Shown: positions 1-12,800, counted from the first letter of the stretch. The stretch: DNA of 64,000 nt from Rotaria macrura (GCA_900239685.1 OENT01000344.1:57797-121796); one strand, 5' to 3'. Numbers and translations are program-made. The notes: generated by a model from the sequence alone, not told the origin.

Positions 1-308
1 NNNNNNNNNNNNNNNNNNNNNNNNNNNNNNNNNNNNNNNNNNNNNNNNNNNNNNNNNNNNNNNNNNNNNNNNNNNNNNNNNNNNNNNNNNNNNNNNNNNN
101 NNNNNNNNNNNNNNNNNNNNNNNNNNNNNNNNNNNNNNNNNNNNNNNNNNNNNNNNNNNNNNNNNNNNNNNNNNNNNNNNNNNNNNNNNNNNNNNNNNNN
201 NNNNNNNNNNNNNNNNNNNNNNNNNNNNNNNNNNNNNNNNNNNNNNNNNNNNNNNNNNNNNNNNNNNNNNNNNNNNNNNNNNNNNNNNNNNNNNNNNNNN
301 NNNNNNNN
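1..308. other. assembly gap (Ns)
   Basis: A run of 308 undetermined bases. Nothing can be said about its content. Confidence 1.
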
Positions 309-3036
309 AAAGATTCCTTCACTTCTCTCAAACAAAAACTGACGCATAATTTCTAAGCTCATATTCTGAAAGAGCACAAAATTCTGCTTCTAATCCATAG
401 GTTTCGACTCGTCTGAAATATGTTCGAGTTTACCAAAAATGAGCAAACATTTTGTGCGAAAACTTTCCGATCACCCGTTATTGGAATCATGCATATCGAA
501 TCAGTCTCTGTATGCATACCATTTATGTTTTACTTTTAAGAATATCTTCGTTGAACGTGCGTGTACTGATGGATTACTCTATTAATAAGTAATTTTGGTT
601 CTCTCACTTGTTCGATTTCCTAGGTATGTTATTGTAATCAATATGAACGAATGATATCACGCCATTCTTTCATTATTGGCTAGCACCAATAACGAATTTC
701 TTCATAACTAACTATTTGACCATCGATTAGCAAATGATCGAATAAAGTTTTTACTACAAATTAGAAAACTGCCTCTGTGCCTTAGTCCCTTAGAAAAGTC
801 ACAATGCAAGTGAAATGCATCGAGAAGATAATCAGAGAATGTCGTTTGACATATTTCTAAACATCAATTTGATTGTTACATTTTTCTTGATTCAAATCGA
901 ATTGAATGTGTGATTTTTAGTGGAATTCAAAAAATGTTTGACTCAATAAATACTGATTTACTTGATGTAGATATTATGATTATGGAAAACTTTCAAGAAA
1001 TCAGTCATGAACGATAAGATAGTAGAATGAGATTAAGTCTAAGTTGACTAAAGATTTGATCGATCAATAAAAGAGACATTGTTCTGGGTCTTCTGGTATA
1101 GATGTACTGTCATCTGTTCATTTATCACTCTACTAAAATATAGATAGTATCAGGTGACAAGTGAAAAAATCTGAACGTTTATTTTATTTTTAACAGGAAA
1201 TTAAATTTTTTGTGTAGTATTTTTCTTTCATGTATTATCCAAAAATAAGAGACTTAGAAAGTAAATCGAAGTTAACAGTTTGATTTATAAACATTTCCGA
1301 GATCGGAAGGCTAAATATTTTGTTTACTCCTTGAAATATAGACAATGAAATGAAATAGAACATTAGTATGTATCTGGATTGTGCTTCGTATAAGCAGCAG
1401 AGTCAATGGGTTTGGGTTGACTTACACAACAATAGATCAAGGCTTTGGTATTATAGACATGAGTGCTAGTAAAGACAAGATCAGTATCGATATATATATG
1501 GACACATTTCAAATTTTCTTTAAAATCAGGGTTTAACACTGACTAGAGTCATGTAAATTTAAAATCTTGTTGTCTCGGAAAAAGCTGTCCTAAATCTTAT
1601 CAGGATTGAGTAAAAATAATGAATCATATTGAAGAGTGGTTTCATTAATGGAGAAAAGTTTTCATGCAGAAAAAATGAGACTCGAAAGAAACTAGTGTAC
1701 GTGTATACCGTCGAAGTAGTGCTTTGATGAGATTCAGTCTGTTTTCTTGACCATGAGGAACACTTTGGATGAAAGTTTTGATGAAATAATTTAAAATTCA
1801 CTCAAACATAGTCAGTATTAAATACTGATTTAAAAGATCATTTTCATTCGAACTACTCTTTTTCTCATGAAAATTGACAAAATACTAATTAAAAAGTCTT
1901 GAAAAAGATGCCCGAGGAATATTTTCCCTTTGGATGTATTTCAATACGTAATGAGTTATCTTTGATGTTCTCGAAACATTTGAAAGAACTTGAAAATTTG
2001 TTTCAAGCTATATAAAAACTAGTGTAGTCGATGACAAAATTAATGGTCACATAGATCAGATTATCATCCACGGTCGAACTTAATTTATTTGTTGCGTATT
2101 TGAAATGATTCGAGTACTGTGCATATTAGTACAGTGAGGATTTCTGTCGGGGATCACTCTAGAAATCCTTTCGCGATACTTTTGCATTAAAAAATGCCAA
2201 AGGCTTTCAGAAAGCTCAGTTCATTATCTATCAATCTTTTTTTCATGCTTCTCATTATATACCCTGGGTCGCTTTTTGAACTCTAATTAAGTCAGGTGAA
2301 ACTGAGCTGATTCTTTTTTACAAGTTCAGTAGCTACTGCAAGTCAATCCTTTTTTGATGGTAATACCAGGAATAGTATATTTGTTTGTCACATTCATTCA
2401 AAATGTTCTTGAACAAAAACCTGATTGCTTGTCTTAGTATTAATCTAGTTCTATTTCTTTATTTTCATATTTATCAATACTTCTCAATTAATATTAAACC
2501 TAAAGTAAAAGCTCACACCACCAACGTCTCCATAGTGTAAACATTTCGTTCTAAAAAGCAATCTAGACTCATGCTCAGTACCTTGTGCAGAAAAGAAATC
2601 ACTTCGCTGTGAAAATGTTGTCGTTGAAAAAAGTAAATGATTTTTCCTCCTCTCTAGCACTTAGACAAAGTATCCGGAGAAAGATTTTTTGTGGCACGCC
2701 TCTGTCTGAAATACTCTACTGCACAAACGAAAAAAAAGTACACAATATAGTGAATATTTTTAATTATTTTGTTCCACACTCACTTCATATAGGTTTTCTA
2801 GTGTCAGGAAAATGAATTTCTTTCACTAGTTAGAGTTTCTATGACGATTTATACATCATTATATTGGTTGTAAAGACAGCTAGATCAGGTAGGTCACGCT
2901 GAAGGAAGAATTGTAAAATGCACAAACCGGCTAGGGAAGTTTTAGATTTGTCACAAGAAAGACAGGTCTATGGAATTTAGCCTGATTAGATCTCTGGCCT
3001 TTACCATTTCAGACAGATACCAGCAGTATTTCTAAA
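309..3036. other. intergenic, no gene seen
   Basis: AT-rich sequence with only short open frames on both strands. None has a signal peptide, a recognisable motif, or flanking splice sites that extend it in phase. I see no RNA gene or clear repeat here. Confidence 0.6.
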
Positions 3037-4383
3037 GGGACTGCTCGTCCCCCTCAGAAAATCAATGTTTTTCAGAAAAGTCGATTTTGAGATAAGCACA
3101 TACTTTGACAGCTCAACGTGTCCCCTGTCAGATTATGTGCGATGTATTGCACTTTGAGTAGGTTTTAGCTAGGAAAATAGTGTTTTTTTGGGAGCAGTAG
3201 TAGAAATATAAGAGTTTTTCAGCAATTTTGCTTAGTTACGAGGATGTGGCAATGGTCAACACGCTTGTAAACAGTTGCTTATAGGAATGTGCATATACTT
3301 TCTGTAGTTGTTTTTATTAATTAGACCAATATGACGGGTTTTCAGAGTCAGTTTTTTGGAATTCTTTTCAACAGAAAAAGAGGTTTTGAGCGATTTTCAA
3401 TGCTAGTTTACATTCAGTTTTGCTCATTCGAAACATTAGTAGGTTGCTTTTCATGGCGCATCTGCTGAACACAGTTTGAGGTTACTTTCTAAGATAGCAA
3501 GAGAAAAAAACCACCATTCCACTGTTAATCGATTAATTTTTTTCTTGATCCTTCGTCAGCAGTTAAATACATAATTATTGCAGTACTTTGATCTCAAATC
3601 ACTTTTCGACCGAAATGAAATTACTCTAGTCAGGTTAATATCAGATTCTCACCAACATCTCTACCATCAACGTAGTCGTTTCTCCTTAGAGTCCTGCATA
3701 TACATGACGAAATTGCACGATAGGGGTCATGACAGCTATAGCGAAATTAAAAACTGTTTCATTTTTTATTTAATTATGTCAGTTAAAAAGAGATTTTACG
3801 ATGATTTCAAATATATATAACACTGACTACTTTTTTGACATTCACACCTATTTACACATCTCACAAACTGGTTTATTCGTTTTCTCAAAATAACTTTTTT
3901 TGAAGCTCTCGGGTACCGATTTCTCAGCCTGTAAAAGAAGTATCGAGCTACTTTTTTTTAAGTAAAAGAAGAGACTTTAATCTAATAATGTATTTAGCGT
4001 TTTTTCGAAATTCGGTTTCGTTGTTGAGATAACTAGATAACATCGATGTCAAAAAACGCTAAATTCCGAGATATAGTTCAAAAATGTCTCGGATCCTAAC
4101 AAAATTGAATTTCTAGAAAACGCTAGATACATTTTTAGACATTGATCTTCTCTTTCATTTAAAACAAAAGCTAGCTCTCTATCGCTCCGATAGTCCGAGA
4201 AATCGGTACCTTACAAAGATCATCATTTTGAGTACTAATTTGTCAAAAACTCGATAAAACTAAAATCTTATGAATCGAAAACTTGCAAGAAATTAAGCGA
4301 ACACAAGACACATATTCCTTGAAGCTTTTTGCCAAATCGGCTGACGGATAATGAAAAATGATTCCTGAGGGGGAGGGGGTCCC
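3037..4383. mobile_element. foldback DNA element with TTAA-like ends (copy 1)
   Basis: The outer ends are inverted. The left end reads TAAA then GGGAC..CCCCCTCAG..AAATCA; the right end, read on the minus strand, is TTAA then GGGACCCCCTCCCCCTCAGG. A second imperfect inverted repeat lies inside, from 3912 (GGTACCGATTTCTC) to 4210 (GAGAAATCGGTACC), with arms of roughly 130 bases around a short centre near 4050. No transposase frame is visible, so it would be non-autonomous. The TTAA at 4384-4387 and the G/C-rich ends recall piggyBac-type target choice, but the left flank is TAAA rather than TTAA, so superfamily assignment is inference. It shares end structure and a motif near CAGTCGATTTT with the element at 7796-8678. 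Confidence 0.5.
3912..4210. repeat. internal inverted repeat of the 3037-4383 element
   Basis: Both arms start with GGTACCGATTTCTC and continue through matching blocks such as the pair reading AATGTAT(T/C)TAGCGTTTT on opposite strands. The arms are imperfect, with several small indels. The repeat may be an independent MITE nested in the larger element, or part of its normal structure. Confidence 0.55.
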
Positions 4384-4387
4384 TTAA

Positions 4388-6449
4388 CAGCCGCCCCCCT
4401 CTGTTTTGACTGAAAGGTTGAATCTACCCGAGACTTAAATCTTTCCACCACCTATTCTGCATGATGGGGCTGTTTTATTGATTCAAAACATTTCATTCAA
4501 CACAAACACAAATAAACACGTACTGAGTACGTGCTATTTGATCATACTTATTTGAAAGCATAAAAATTACTGCCATTAGTGGCTCAGAAATCATTTCTAT
4601 ACAAGCATCTAAGGTCACATCACAATAGGACCTCTATATATTATTTGAGAGTGATTATTCAAAAAAAAAGACATTTTGAACATTTAGCTTCATAATTAGA
4701 TATAAACACCATGATTAAACACATGAGATATACATTTTCAAAGTTATTTTTTGGTACACTACTTCTTGACGGCTGATCAATCAAGAAAATCCCGATCTCG
4801 ATCGAGATCTGACCAATTCAAGGCCTGTCTGACAACCATGTTTTCAGAATGTGTCACATGTGTTGTACAAAAATTTGTCATTCTCTTACGCAAAGAAATG
4901 TATCGCAACGAGCACTTTATATTTCACGTTGATGTGTTTTGCATTGTCTTGCGAATCACGACACATTTATCTTAGTGTGCAGCGATATTCACTGAGGCAA
5001 TAGATTGTCCTCTGCGAAATTTTCTCGTAATTTTTTAAAATGTTTTCTGTCTACATTTCTACATGTTATATTTTCTAGGATATTTCTTAGATCATTTTCA
5101 AACTATCATCGATACCCTGTTTAATTTTATAAAAGCAGAATGTATAAGTTAGAGGGAAAATGTGGTATCTTACAAAATTAAGTTATAATTATTTATAAAC
5201 TGATTTAGTGATGTCGATAATTTCAAATTGATTTCACAAACTGAAATCAGTTTTTCCCTCTGATATAATTTTAGCATCAGTCACATTGTTTCTTTTTCAT
5301 CTGTCTGATTTGAAATGAAAAGTGGCATAAAAACGACAGCATAATTATCTAAAAATCATGCACGGGACACATTCCGTAAAAACTCGATGTCTTAATTTTG
5401 TGCATCGGATGTTTTCTACACGATTTTTGTAAGATAAAACTTTGAAATAAACATTAATATTTTGAGGAATGAAAATTTTTTGAATGTTGTATATAAGTTT
5501 TGAATATATGCTGTTTTATTTCTATCTTTCAAAAGATGCCTCGTGGTTTTATATTTCTCTATTTTTTTTTGCTTATGCATGTTTTATTTGTGATGCTCGG
5601 GAGCGCTTACAAAGAATATTTCTCTATTTCATGAATGTATAAAATGGGAACTTTTCTTTCCTACATCCTTTGAATTGCATCGAAGAGAAATAGATTCAAT
5701 GTCAAAAGAACCACACTGTAAACACATTGTACAGACGGCAATAATTGATGTTACGACAAATTCTTTGAATAAAACTTGCAATAATATTGTTTTGACGAAA
5801 GTTTATCTTGGTATGTTTATCTTGCCTCCATATATACGCCTTCAATCGTTGAACAAGAAATATTTCTTTCAAAATCAGTTGATTAAATTTCGTTGATAAT
5901 ACTTTGTCGTTTTCGTATAAAATTCTCAAGGTTAAAATCATGTTCGGTCGTATTGCATATGTTTACTTGAATTGGCGAGAAATACTGCTGCTACTAAACA
6001 AATAGTTACAAAATTTTGCATTGAGAAAAAAAAGAGAACGAGTAAAGAAAAAAGTAATGAATACTTTAATAATATCAAAAGCACTTTCTTTCAAATTTAC
6101 GTCTAGACTCGTTCAGTTACAGAAGAGCTTAAAATTGAAAACATTTTATGCTATAATCTGCTGATCACTTTTTGATTCGGTTCAGAAAAAATAAAAATTG
6201 ATCCCATCTTTGATATGCATGTGGATCTATCTCTCTCTCTATATATATATGTATATATTAGCGTGTTTTTAAGATTTAGGATATCTTCGTCGACCAATTG
6301 TAATTTTTTAAAAATTAATATCAGTACTCTACAATAATCATTGCAAAATACTTTGATCGATGGATTTCATTATCTTAGCAGTAGCCAAGATGGTAATATT
6401 AAATTGAACTGTTAAAAATTTATGAAAATATTTGTTAATTATTGTGATA
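4388..6449. other. intergenic, no gene seen
   Basis: AT-rich DNA with short chance frames only. A small CT/TA microsatellite lies near 6229-6258. I found no supported gene. Confidence 0.6.
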
Positions 6450-6457
6450 ATGCAATT

Positions 6458-7481
6458 GGTATGCAGTAAAAACGCCGAAAAAAAAACGTCGAAAGAAAAA
6501 ACGTCGAAAAAAATAACATCGAATAAGAATGTCGAAAGAAAAAATGTCGAAGAAAAAAATATCGAAAGCAGAATATGTCGAAAGAAAAAACGTCGAAAAA
6601 AATAACATCGAATAAGAATGTCGAAAGAAAAAATGTCGAAGAAAAAAATATCGAAAGCAGAATATGTCGAAAGAAAAAACGTCGAAAGAAGATCAGAAGG
6701 GTGTGGGTGTGACTCCTGTTCTCACTCATACCCACACCCTGCTGGTGATTATATTGTTTGTTCATTTGTATTTTCCATCCAGTCGATACTCTAGAATGTT
6801 GACTTGCAAAATAGCCTATTGGCAAAAACTACTAGCTAATCAATGAAACGACGGGGGATGGTTTAATAGCAAATCAGCCCTATAAATACGTTTTGATTCA
6901 AAACCCCAACTAACGTATAAAGGATAAAAGAGCTCGGAGAACTGAACATATTTTGTGACAGAACTTGGTCCTTTAAATGCTATTGCGAAGAGTTATGGTA
7001 GAGTCAACATTTCAAATTGCCAACGATAAGCAAGTTGGCTCAGCTATGACTCTTCAGAGTAGCATTTAAAGGACCAAGTTCCGTCACAAAATATGTTCAG
7101 TTCTCCGAGCTCTTTTATCCTTTATACGTTAGTTGGGGTTTTGAATCAAAACGTATTTATAGGGCTGATTTGCTATTAAACCATCCCCCGTCGTTTCATT
7201 GATTAGCTAGTAGTTTTTGCCAATAGGCTATTTTGCAAGTCAACATTCTAGAGTATCGACTGGATGGAAAATACAAATGAACAAACAATATAATCACCAG
7301 CAGGGTGTGGGTATGAGTGAGAACAGGAGTCACACCCACACCCTTCTGATCTTCTTTCGACGTTTTTTCTTTCGACATATTCTGCTTTCGATATTTTTTT
7401 CTTCGACATTTTTTCTTTCGACATTCTTATTCGATGTTATTTTTTTCGACGTTTTTTCTTTCGACGTTTTTACATACAATC
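6458..7481. mobile_element. 1-kb foldback element with tandem-repeat termini
   Basis: A near-perfect palindrome centred near 7021. Bases 6664-6846 are the exact reverse complement of 7196-7378, and homology continues to the ends with rare mismatches and a diverged centre of about 40 bases. Both ends are built from short tandem units around GTCGAAAGAAAAA. The left end has an 89-base block duplicated (units near 6512 and 6601) that is single on the right. Each arm also holds a smaller hairpin (6698-6740 and 7302-7344) ending in AGGGTGTGGG. Possible 8-base target duplications ATGCAATT lie at 6450-6457 and 7482-7489, equidistant from the repeat ends. There is no transposase frame. The structure resembles Drosophila FB-type foldback elements; an 8-base duplication would suit hAT-type mobilisation. 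Family assignment is inference. Confidence 0.75.
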
Positions 7482-7795
7482 ATGCAATTATTAGAATGGT
7501 TTGATAATATGGATGTATTTCATTGTACTTTTTCATGACAATAAGAAATAGACGTTTGTTCGAGGAAAGATATTATAATTTCTAATAGGAACTATCATGG
7601 TTATTTAAATCTTTTATAGTCGCGTGGATGTATAATCCATATAAAACGTTTTTTTTTGTATATTATGATGACGATGGAAATCATTCAATGAGAATACTAA
7701 TTATTGGATAAATGGTTGAAGCTTGACTAATCTAAATCTCTAACTTTCCTTAACATTATTAGTAATTAATAGATTTAGTTTTGCCCATTTTTTAA

Positions 7796-8678
7796 GGCTC
7801 CCCTCCCCTGAAAAACAGTCGATTTTCGTCAAGAAAATGAAAATTGAGATAACACAATGAGGTGATAGCCCATGTTCTGCTCTTTCAGAATTACTGTAGT
7901 TTTTTATCCAAAGACCATTTTTTGACTGAAATTTTTAGTGATCTTTGAGAGATCCTCTACGCCAAGAACGATTATTTTTTTAAAAATTAGGTCTTTGATC
8001 TCTAATTACTGATTTATTAATTAATTAACAATTAATTAAGCGCTCAGCATGTGCAGAATTAAAAGTTATGTAGGGCAAGTTAGGTCAGTTTCCTCAAAAA
8101 CCGCGTGAAAATTGCAGAAAATTTAAAAAAACAGCAAAAGATTTTCGAAAATATGTTTTTATGTTTTTCACAAAATCATGGTTTTCCATTTTCCATTCTA
8201 GTTATTTTGCCTTCAACTATGTTTTTTCGAAAAATTTTTTTTACCATTCGATAGAACATGCAAAGACGCAGGGCATCTCCTGCTCCGATTTTTGAAAAAG
8301 CTTTTTTATGCTCAAAAAAGATCGCCTACAAAATTCACTTGCTGTTTTTTGGCCTTTTTTCAAGGACTTTGAATTGTGGAAACGTTTTTGGCTTACAGAA
8401 TGGATTTTTTAAAACAAAAGTACGAGACGCCCTGCATCTTTGCATGTTCTATCGAATGGTAAAAAAAATTTTTCGAAAAAGCATAGTTGAAGGCAAAATA
8501 ACTAAGATGGAAAATGGGTCATTTTTAACTAGTGTTCACTTTAAAACTTCCTTAACCTTGCATATTTCGGGCTGAATTTTTTATCGTAAGCTATCCGCTC
8601 CAGTCCTAGTATATCCTGGAAATTTCAGCCGATTTGGACTTTCTTTGACGAAAATCGAGTTTTGAGTGGGGGGGGGGC
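7796..8678. mobile_element. foldback DNA element flanked by TTAA (copy 2)
   Basis: The element is bounded by TTAA at 7792-7795 and 8679-8682. The ends are inverted and G/C-rich (left GGCTCCCCTCCCC, right on the minus strand GCCCCCCCCCACTC), each followed by a matching TCGATTTTCGTCAA block. An inner inverted repeat spans 8187-8516, with arms that include the pair reading CGATAGAACATGCAAAGA on opposite strands. The open frame at 8258-8575 lies across these arms and is best read as a by-product of the repeat. TTAA duplication is the hallmark of piggyBac-type insertion; no transposase is present. Confidence 0.6.
8187..8516. repeat. inner inverted repeat, arms about 100 bases
   Basis: Left arm from 8187 (CATTTTCCATTCTAGTTATT) matches the reverse complement of the right arm ending at 8516. 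It continues through GCCTTCAACTATG and ACCATTCGATAGAACATGCA with few mismatches. It sits inside the TTAA-flanked element and may be a nested miniature element. Confidence 0.65.
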
Positions 8679-8799
8679 TTAAGTAAGATTTCACTTTTAA
8701 GTTGAAAACATGAACCTCCACTATGTATCTGTTTTTGTTGCAAAATCGCCATTTGAATAACACCACATTTAACTGTTGATATTGTATCTTTCGATCATG

Positions 8800-9138
8800 T
8801 ATAAATTCAATAAAATTGAAGAAAATTTTAATGATGAACATTCTACCGACCTTATTATGCTAACTTATCGAGAGATAAATTTACGATTGCCAATAAATCG
8901 AGTAATAATTTTCATACTTGATTGTCAAAATAAATACATGGACGATGTTTCTTTCTTCATATTCATGCGAGAGCGGATGCTTGAATATTTTATATTTCGC
9001 AAATTCGGAACTGAAGAGGAGCTGTTTTATGCTGTAATGGTTCGAATCATTCGTATTTTCATTTCTGTCATTGGTAATGGGCTAACTGATGCAATGAAGT
9101 ATGTTGTGTATAATATATTCAAACCTTCAAAGACGTAA
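8800..9138 (+). CDS. possible small orphan ORF (112 aa)
   Basis: An ATG-initiated frame of 112 codons, starting MYKFNKIEENF and ending KPSKT. It has a mixed hydrophobic and charged composition and includes GAG, GGG and CTG codons that are not simply A/T-driven. It is predicted as soluble or membrane-associated, with a hydrophobic patch around RIIRIFISVIGNG. There is no recognised domain, signal peptide or clear poly(A) signal. It lies between two transposable elements, so it could be a degraded remnant or chance. Low confidence; transcript evidence would decide. Confidence 0.25.
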   Translation, partial: YKFNKIEENFNDEHSTDLIMLTYREINLRLPINRVIIFILDCQNKYMDDVSFFIFMRERMLEYFIFRKFGTEEELFYAVMVRIIRIFISVIGNGLTDAMKYVVYNIFKPSKT

Positions 9139-9379
9139 AAGAAACATTTTCCTTTGATATATTTATTAATTATTTGAGAACTTTAGACTTCGATTTTTCT
9201 ATCGTCGTTCCTGTTTTTCACAAAAATAATACTTAGCCTCAAATTTTTCGTTATGAGTGTTGTTAAGACTTTTTACTTTTTAGCACGACCTGTTCAAAAT
9301 TTAAAAATAGCAAGATATTGTATGCTTATCAAACAAGATTAATTCAAAAATGTATGTTTTATGAGTAAATTGTAGCGCG

Positions 9380-9860
9380 GGACATTCATTCCGAGATAGA
9401 GCAAACATTTCTCTATTGTCTCATATACTTTTCATTCGAAAACCATGCGACGATAATGAGTGGGCAACGTAAGAGTGAGACCTTTTCAATTTTGTTTCCC
9501 GCTCTGTTCATTTCCTTATTCGGTCGAGAACATCATTTCATTTTGATAAGAAAAACTCAGTAAAAATTTCATATTAAACGCATGAAAAATACACGAAAAG
9601 ATAGATTTTGAGTAGAGGAATCGATTGATGTAATGTTTTTTTTTAGAAAAAAATACAATTTTCATGTTGAAACAACTTTCGTCAGGAACACTCCATGTAA
9701 AATGGCTCAAATGACCGAGTTAGGATATGAACAGAGCGGGGAACAAAATCGAATAAGTCTCATTCTAACAGTGACCGCTCATTATCGTCGCGTGGTTTTC
9801 AAATGAAAAGTATATGACATAATAGAGAAATATTTGCTCTATCCCAGAATATGAAATTCT
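9380..9860. repeat. inverted repeat, arms about 140 bases
   Basis: The left arm (about 9380-9530) is complementary, with about one change in six to ten bases, to the right arm (about 9712-9860). Shared blocks include GATAGAGCAAA, TCATATACTTTTCATT, GCGACGATAATGAG and CCCGCTCTGTTCAT. The loop is about 180 bases. No transposase and no clean target duplication are visible. It is probably an older non-autonomous DNA element. Confidence 0.6.
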
Positions 9861-12800
9861 ATTCGATCGGACTTTTGTAAAGTGGAGTTATGAACTTTTT
9901 TCGAAAGGAAAAAAAGAGTGAACCGAATTTGGATTTCCCATTCTACATTCATTAGAAATACACCTTTGGCCTTTGACAGTTGTTGTTGAATGCGTTCATA
10001 ATTTAACTTAGAGTTCATATAAACTAGTACATGCTACTACTTTAGTTTTGTAAATTCGTATTCATTGTTAATATATTTTTCCTAGTCTGTGGATTGTCGA
10101 GAGACTATGTTTACCATTAACGATAATTACTATGGGCTATCTTTCAACGTTTGTATTTTAATTGAAAAATTTAAAATAATAAAGTTCGTCCTTGTTTAAC
10201 AGTATTTTTTAGCACATAATGTTTCTTGAATCGTGGTACAAACATCGATGAGTGTATTATTTTTTCACACACATGTAAATTCTGTTGTAAGAAGAAAGTA
10301 TTTGAGTGCTTTTTTTATGCCATTTATTTTACTCTGTGCAGGAAGAAAAGAAATTCTATTTGAAATGCGCAGTTTTTATTTACAGACAGTCTTTCGCAAG
10401 AAGCAGTTATTATGCATAGTTGTAAGTCATCCGATTTTATTGTTGCCATGAGAATAATTAAAGATGATCATGTATCGTTTTAGTTGATACTGAAACGAAA
10501 TAAAATATACTGCGTTCTTTTTTTTTACGTTTTCTATTCCGATGAACATACTTCAAGAAAATTTATGTACATGCAGGTTATACTTGCACCGTTGATCTTC
10601 GATTAAGAAAGAACCTGGACGCAAACAACATGCTAATAAGCTTGAGTCTCTATTGAAAAATGTTCTATCAACTTAGATCTATATTACGTATAAGGAGGTC
10701 AATGCAATGGATTATTAAAATTTATAAAAATTCTGTAAAGATTACAATTTACAGTTTATAATAACTTTAACATGAGTATGATCCTAGAATGAGAAATTTT
10801 TAAAAGAAAACTACGTAGATAGTATTCGAACTTCACGCGACTAGGAAAGAGATGTGAAGCGCTCGCTTCAATCTTACAAAAAATGAACCCCGCATAAAAA
10901 TTGGGTAGTCGGTCGACGAATTCATTTTAATAGCACTGATCGATGAGAAATATTGTCGGATAATTTTCCAATTAAAGACGGAGTATTCTCGTGAGTGTCT
11001 CAATCTAATATCGCTGCAATATCAACAGTACTCATTCTCAAATTCATTATTCGGTAAGCTCTACCAACGTCTATTGACCGATTAGTTATCTCAATGATTA
11101 TCTCAGCACTATCAGTTGTATATCACAGCTGTTTTGTATATGAGCAGATACAGTTGGATGTAACGTTAGGTTCTGTTTTCATTTTAATTATTTCAAAATT
11201 AAGAGGAGGCAAATGAAGTAGAAGAAATGTTACAAAAAAGGTATCGGTTCGATATCAGCATTTGGATGTTACGTTTGAATGATTTTTCTAGGATTTTGCG
11301 TCCTCGAGATCATCATAAAAGTTAGAAAGAAGAAAACCATACGCAGAAATGACTACATAAATGCTGTACTTCGCATCACATTAATTACTAAGAGATTTAT
11401 TCTTTTGATTGAATATAGTATCAGATTGAAAAAAAATATTGTATGGATTCTAATCAATGTAGAATGTCTATTACTATTAACTTTGTTGCATTTTCACTCT
11501 AGTAAATATCTACGTAAGTGTGTGATTCATAATATAAGCAAATAAAGTGCACACAAAATAGAAATCTAGTGCTATTTTAATTCTATTTCGATGACTTATG
11601 TATTCCCTGTTATTCTAACGTCGACTTGTGTTTCAATATAATCATGTCTGGGTGAGTTACTGCAGTGTTTTTTTTATCATCCTTACTTTTAGTTTCACGT
11701 CTTGTAAAGATTGCAATAGGACAGCTTTCATTTTTCGAAAAAGCGTACCTTAAAACAAAACGTAATCGAGTAAAATAGAAGAGAAAACGAAAAAAGATCA
11801 TGTTGAACATGATTCATTTTTTTTTCGATGATAATCTTAGATAAATGTAAAATATGGGTCTTTCGAAAATTGTTTGAATAGAATCCCTAGTAATTACTTA
11901 CGACAAATTAGAATATTTCGACATATTCATAACATGTACGATTTATGATATGATGTCGATTGAGCGAAAACTATATCAAAGAAAAGCATTTTCAGCGAAA
12001 AATGTGCGCGAAAATGATAATAGCAAAAAGTCACAACTTTTGTATAAGCAAAAAACCAGTGGGTGTAGAAATTACAGAAATCTTTTCTTGATAAGACTCG
12101 ATTGTTTATGATTGACGGCGATTCATCATTTTATGATCATAGTTCAAAATTCTGCAACTGTTCTTTGATTTTGTCATTAAAATACTTCATTTGTAAATCT
12201 ACACCTTTTTACATCATTTGATGCTTATCTTTTGCATTTATTTTCTTGAATTTACTAAAATGTTACAATTCATTTAACTAAAATAAAGATTTTGCTATTT
12301 TACACTTACTGTTTTCCTCTTCGGAATTCCCATGAAAAAACTTTTTGCTAAAAAATCTTTCACTCAAATGCCACCGTGACCGATTTATAACCGTTTTTAC
12401 TGCAAAATTATAACTACGACGTTCTTTCTTAACTTGATAGTTGTTTTTGCGATGTATTTTATGTAATGCATTATATAGAATCGTTTTTTATTTATCTACT
12501 ATTTTTTCACTCAGCCTGAAAATCAACAAGACAATTTTTAATGCTTCTTTTGCTTTGTATCATTTCTTATAAAATGTCAAAAAAATAAAAGCTAACTAAA
12601 TTATTCAATTATTGTATTTTTTAATAAAAACAACACTGTTGCTTATAGGCATACGTACACGGTGATGGCCAAAATTTCCCGTACGCTTTTGTTTTTATAA
12701 TAACTCAAGCTCACATCGGTGTTTTTTCAGACAAGGGAAATGTCAGAACAATCATCATGATATATAGTATCTACGCCATAACTATCAAAGCGTTCGACTT

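Noticed and set aside
6439-6825. 128-codon minus-strand frame full of FFRRFFF/FDVFFF
   Set aside because: It is the translation of the GTCGAAAGAAAAA tandem repeats of the foldback element, not a gene.
8258-8575. 105-codon plus-strand frame
   Set aside because: It lies across both arms of an inverted repeat, and its two halves mirror each other; a by-product of the element.
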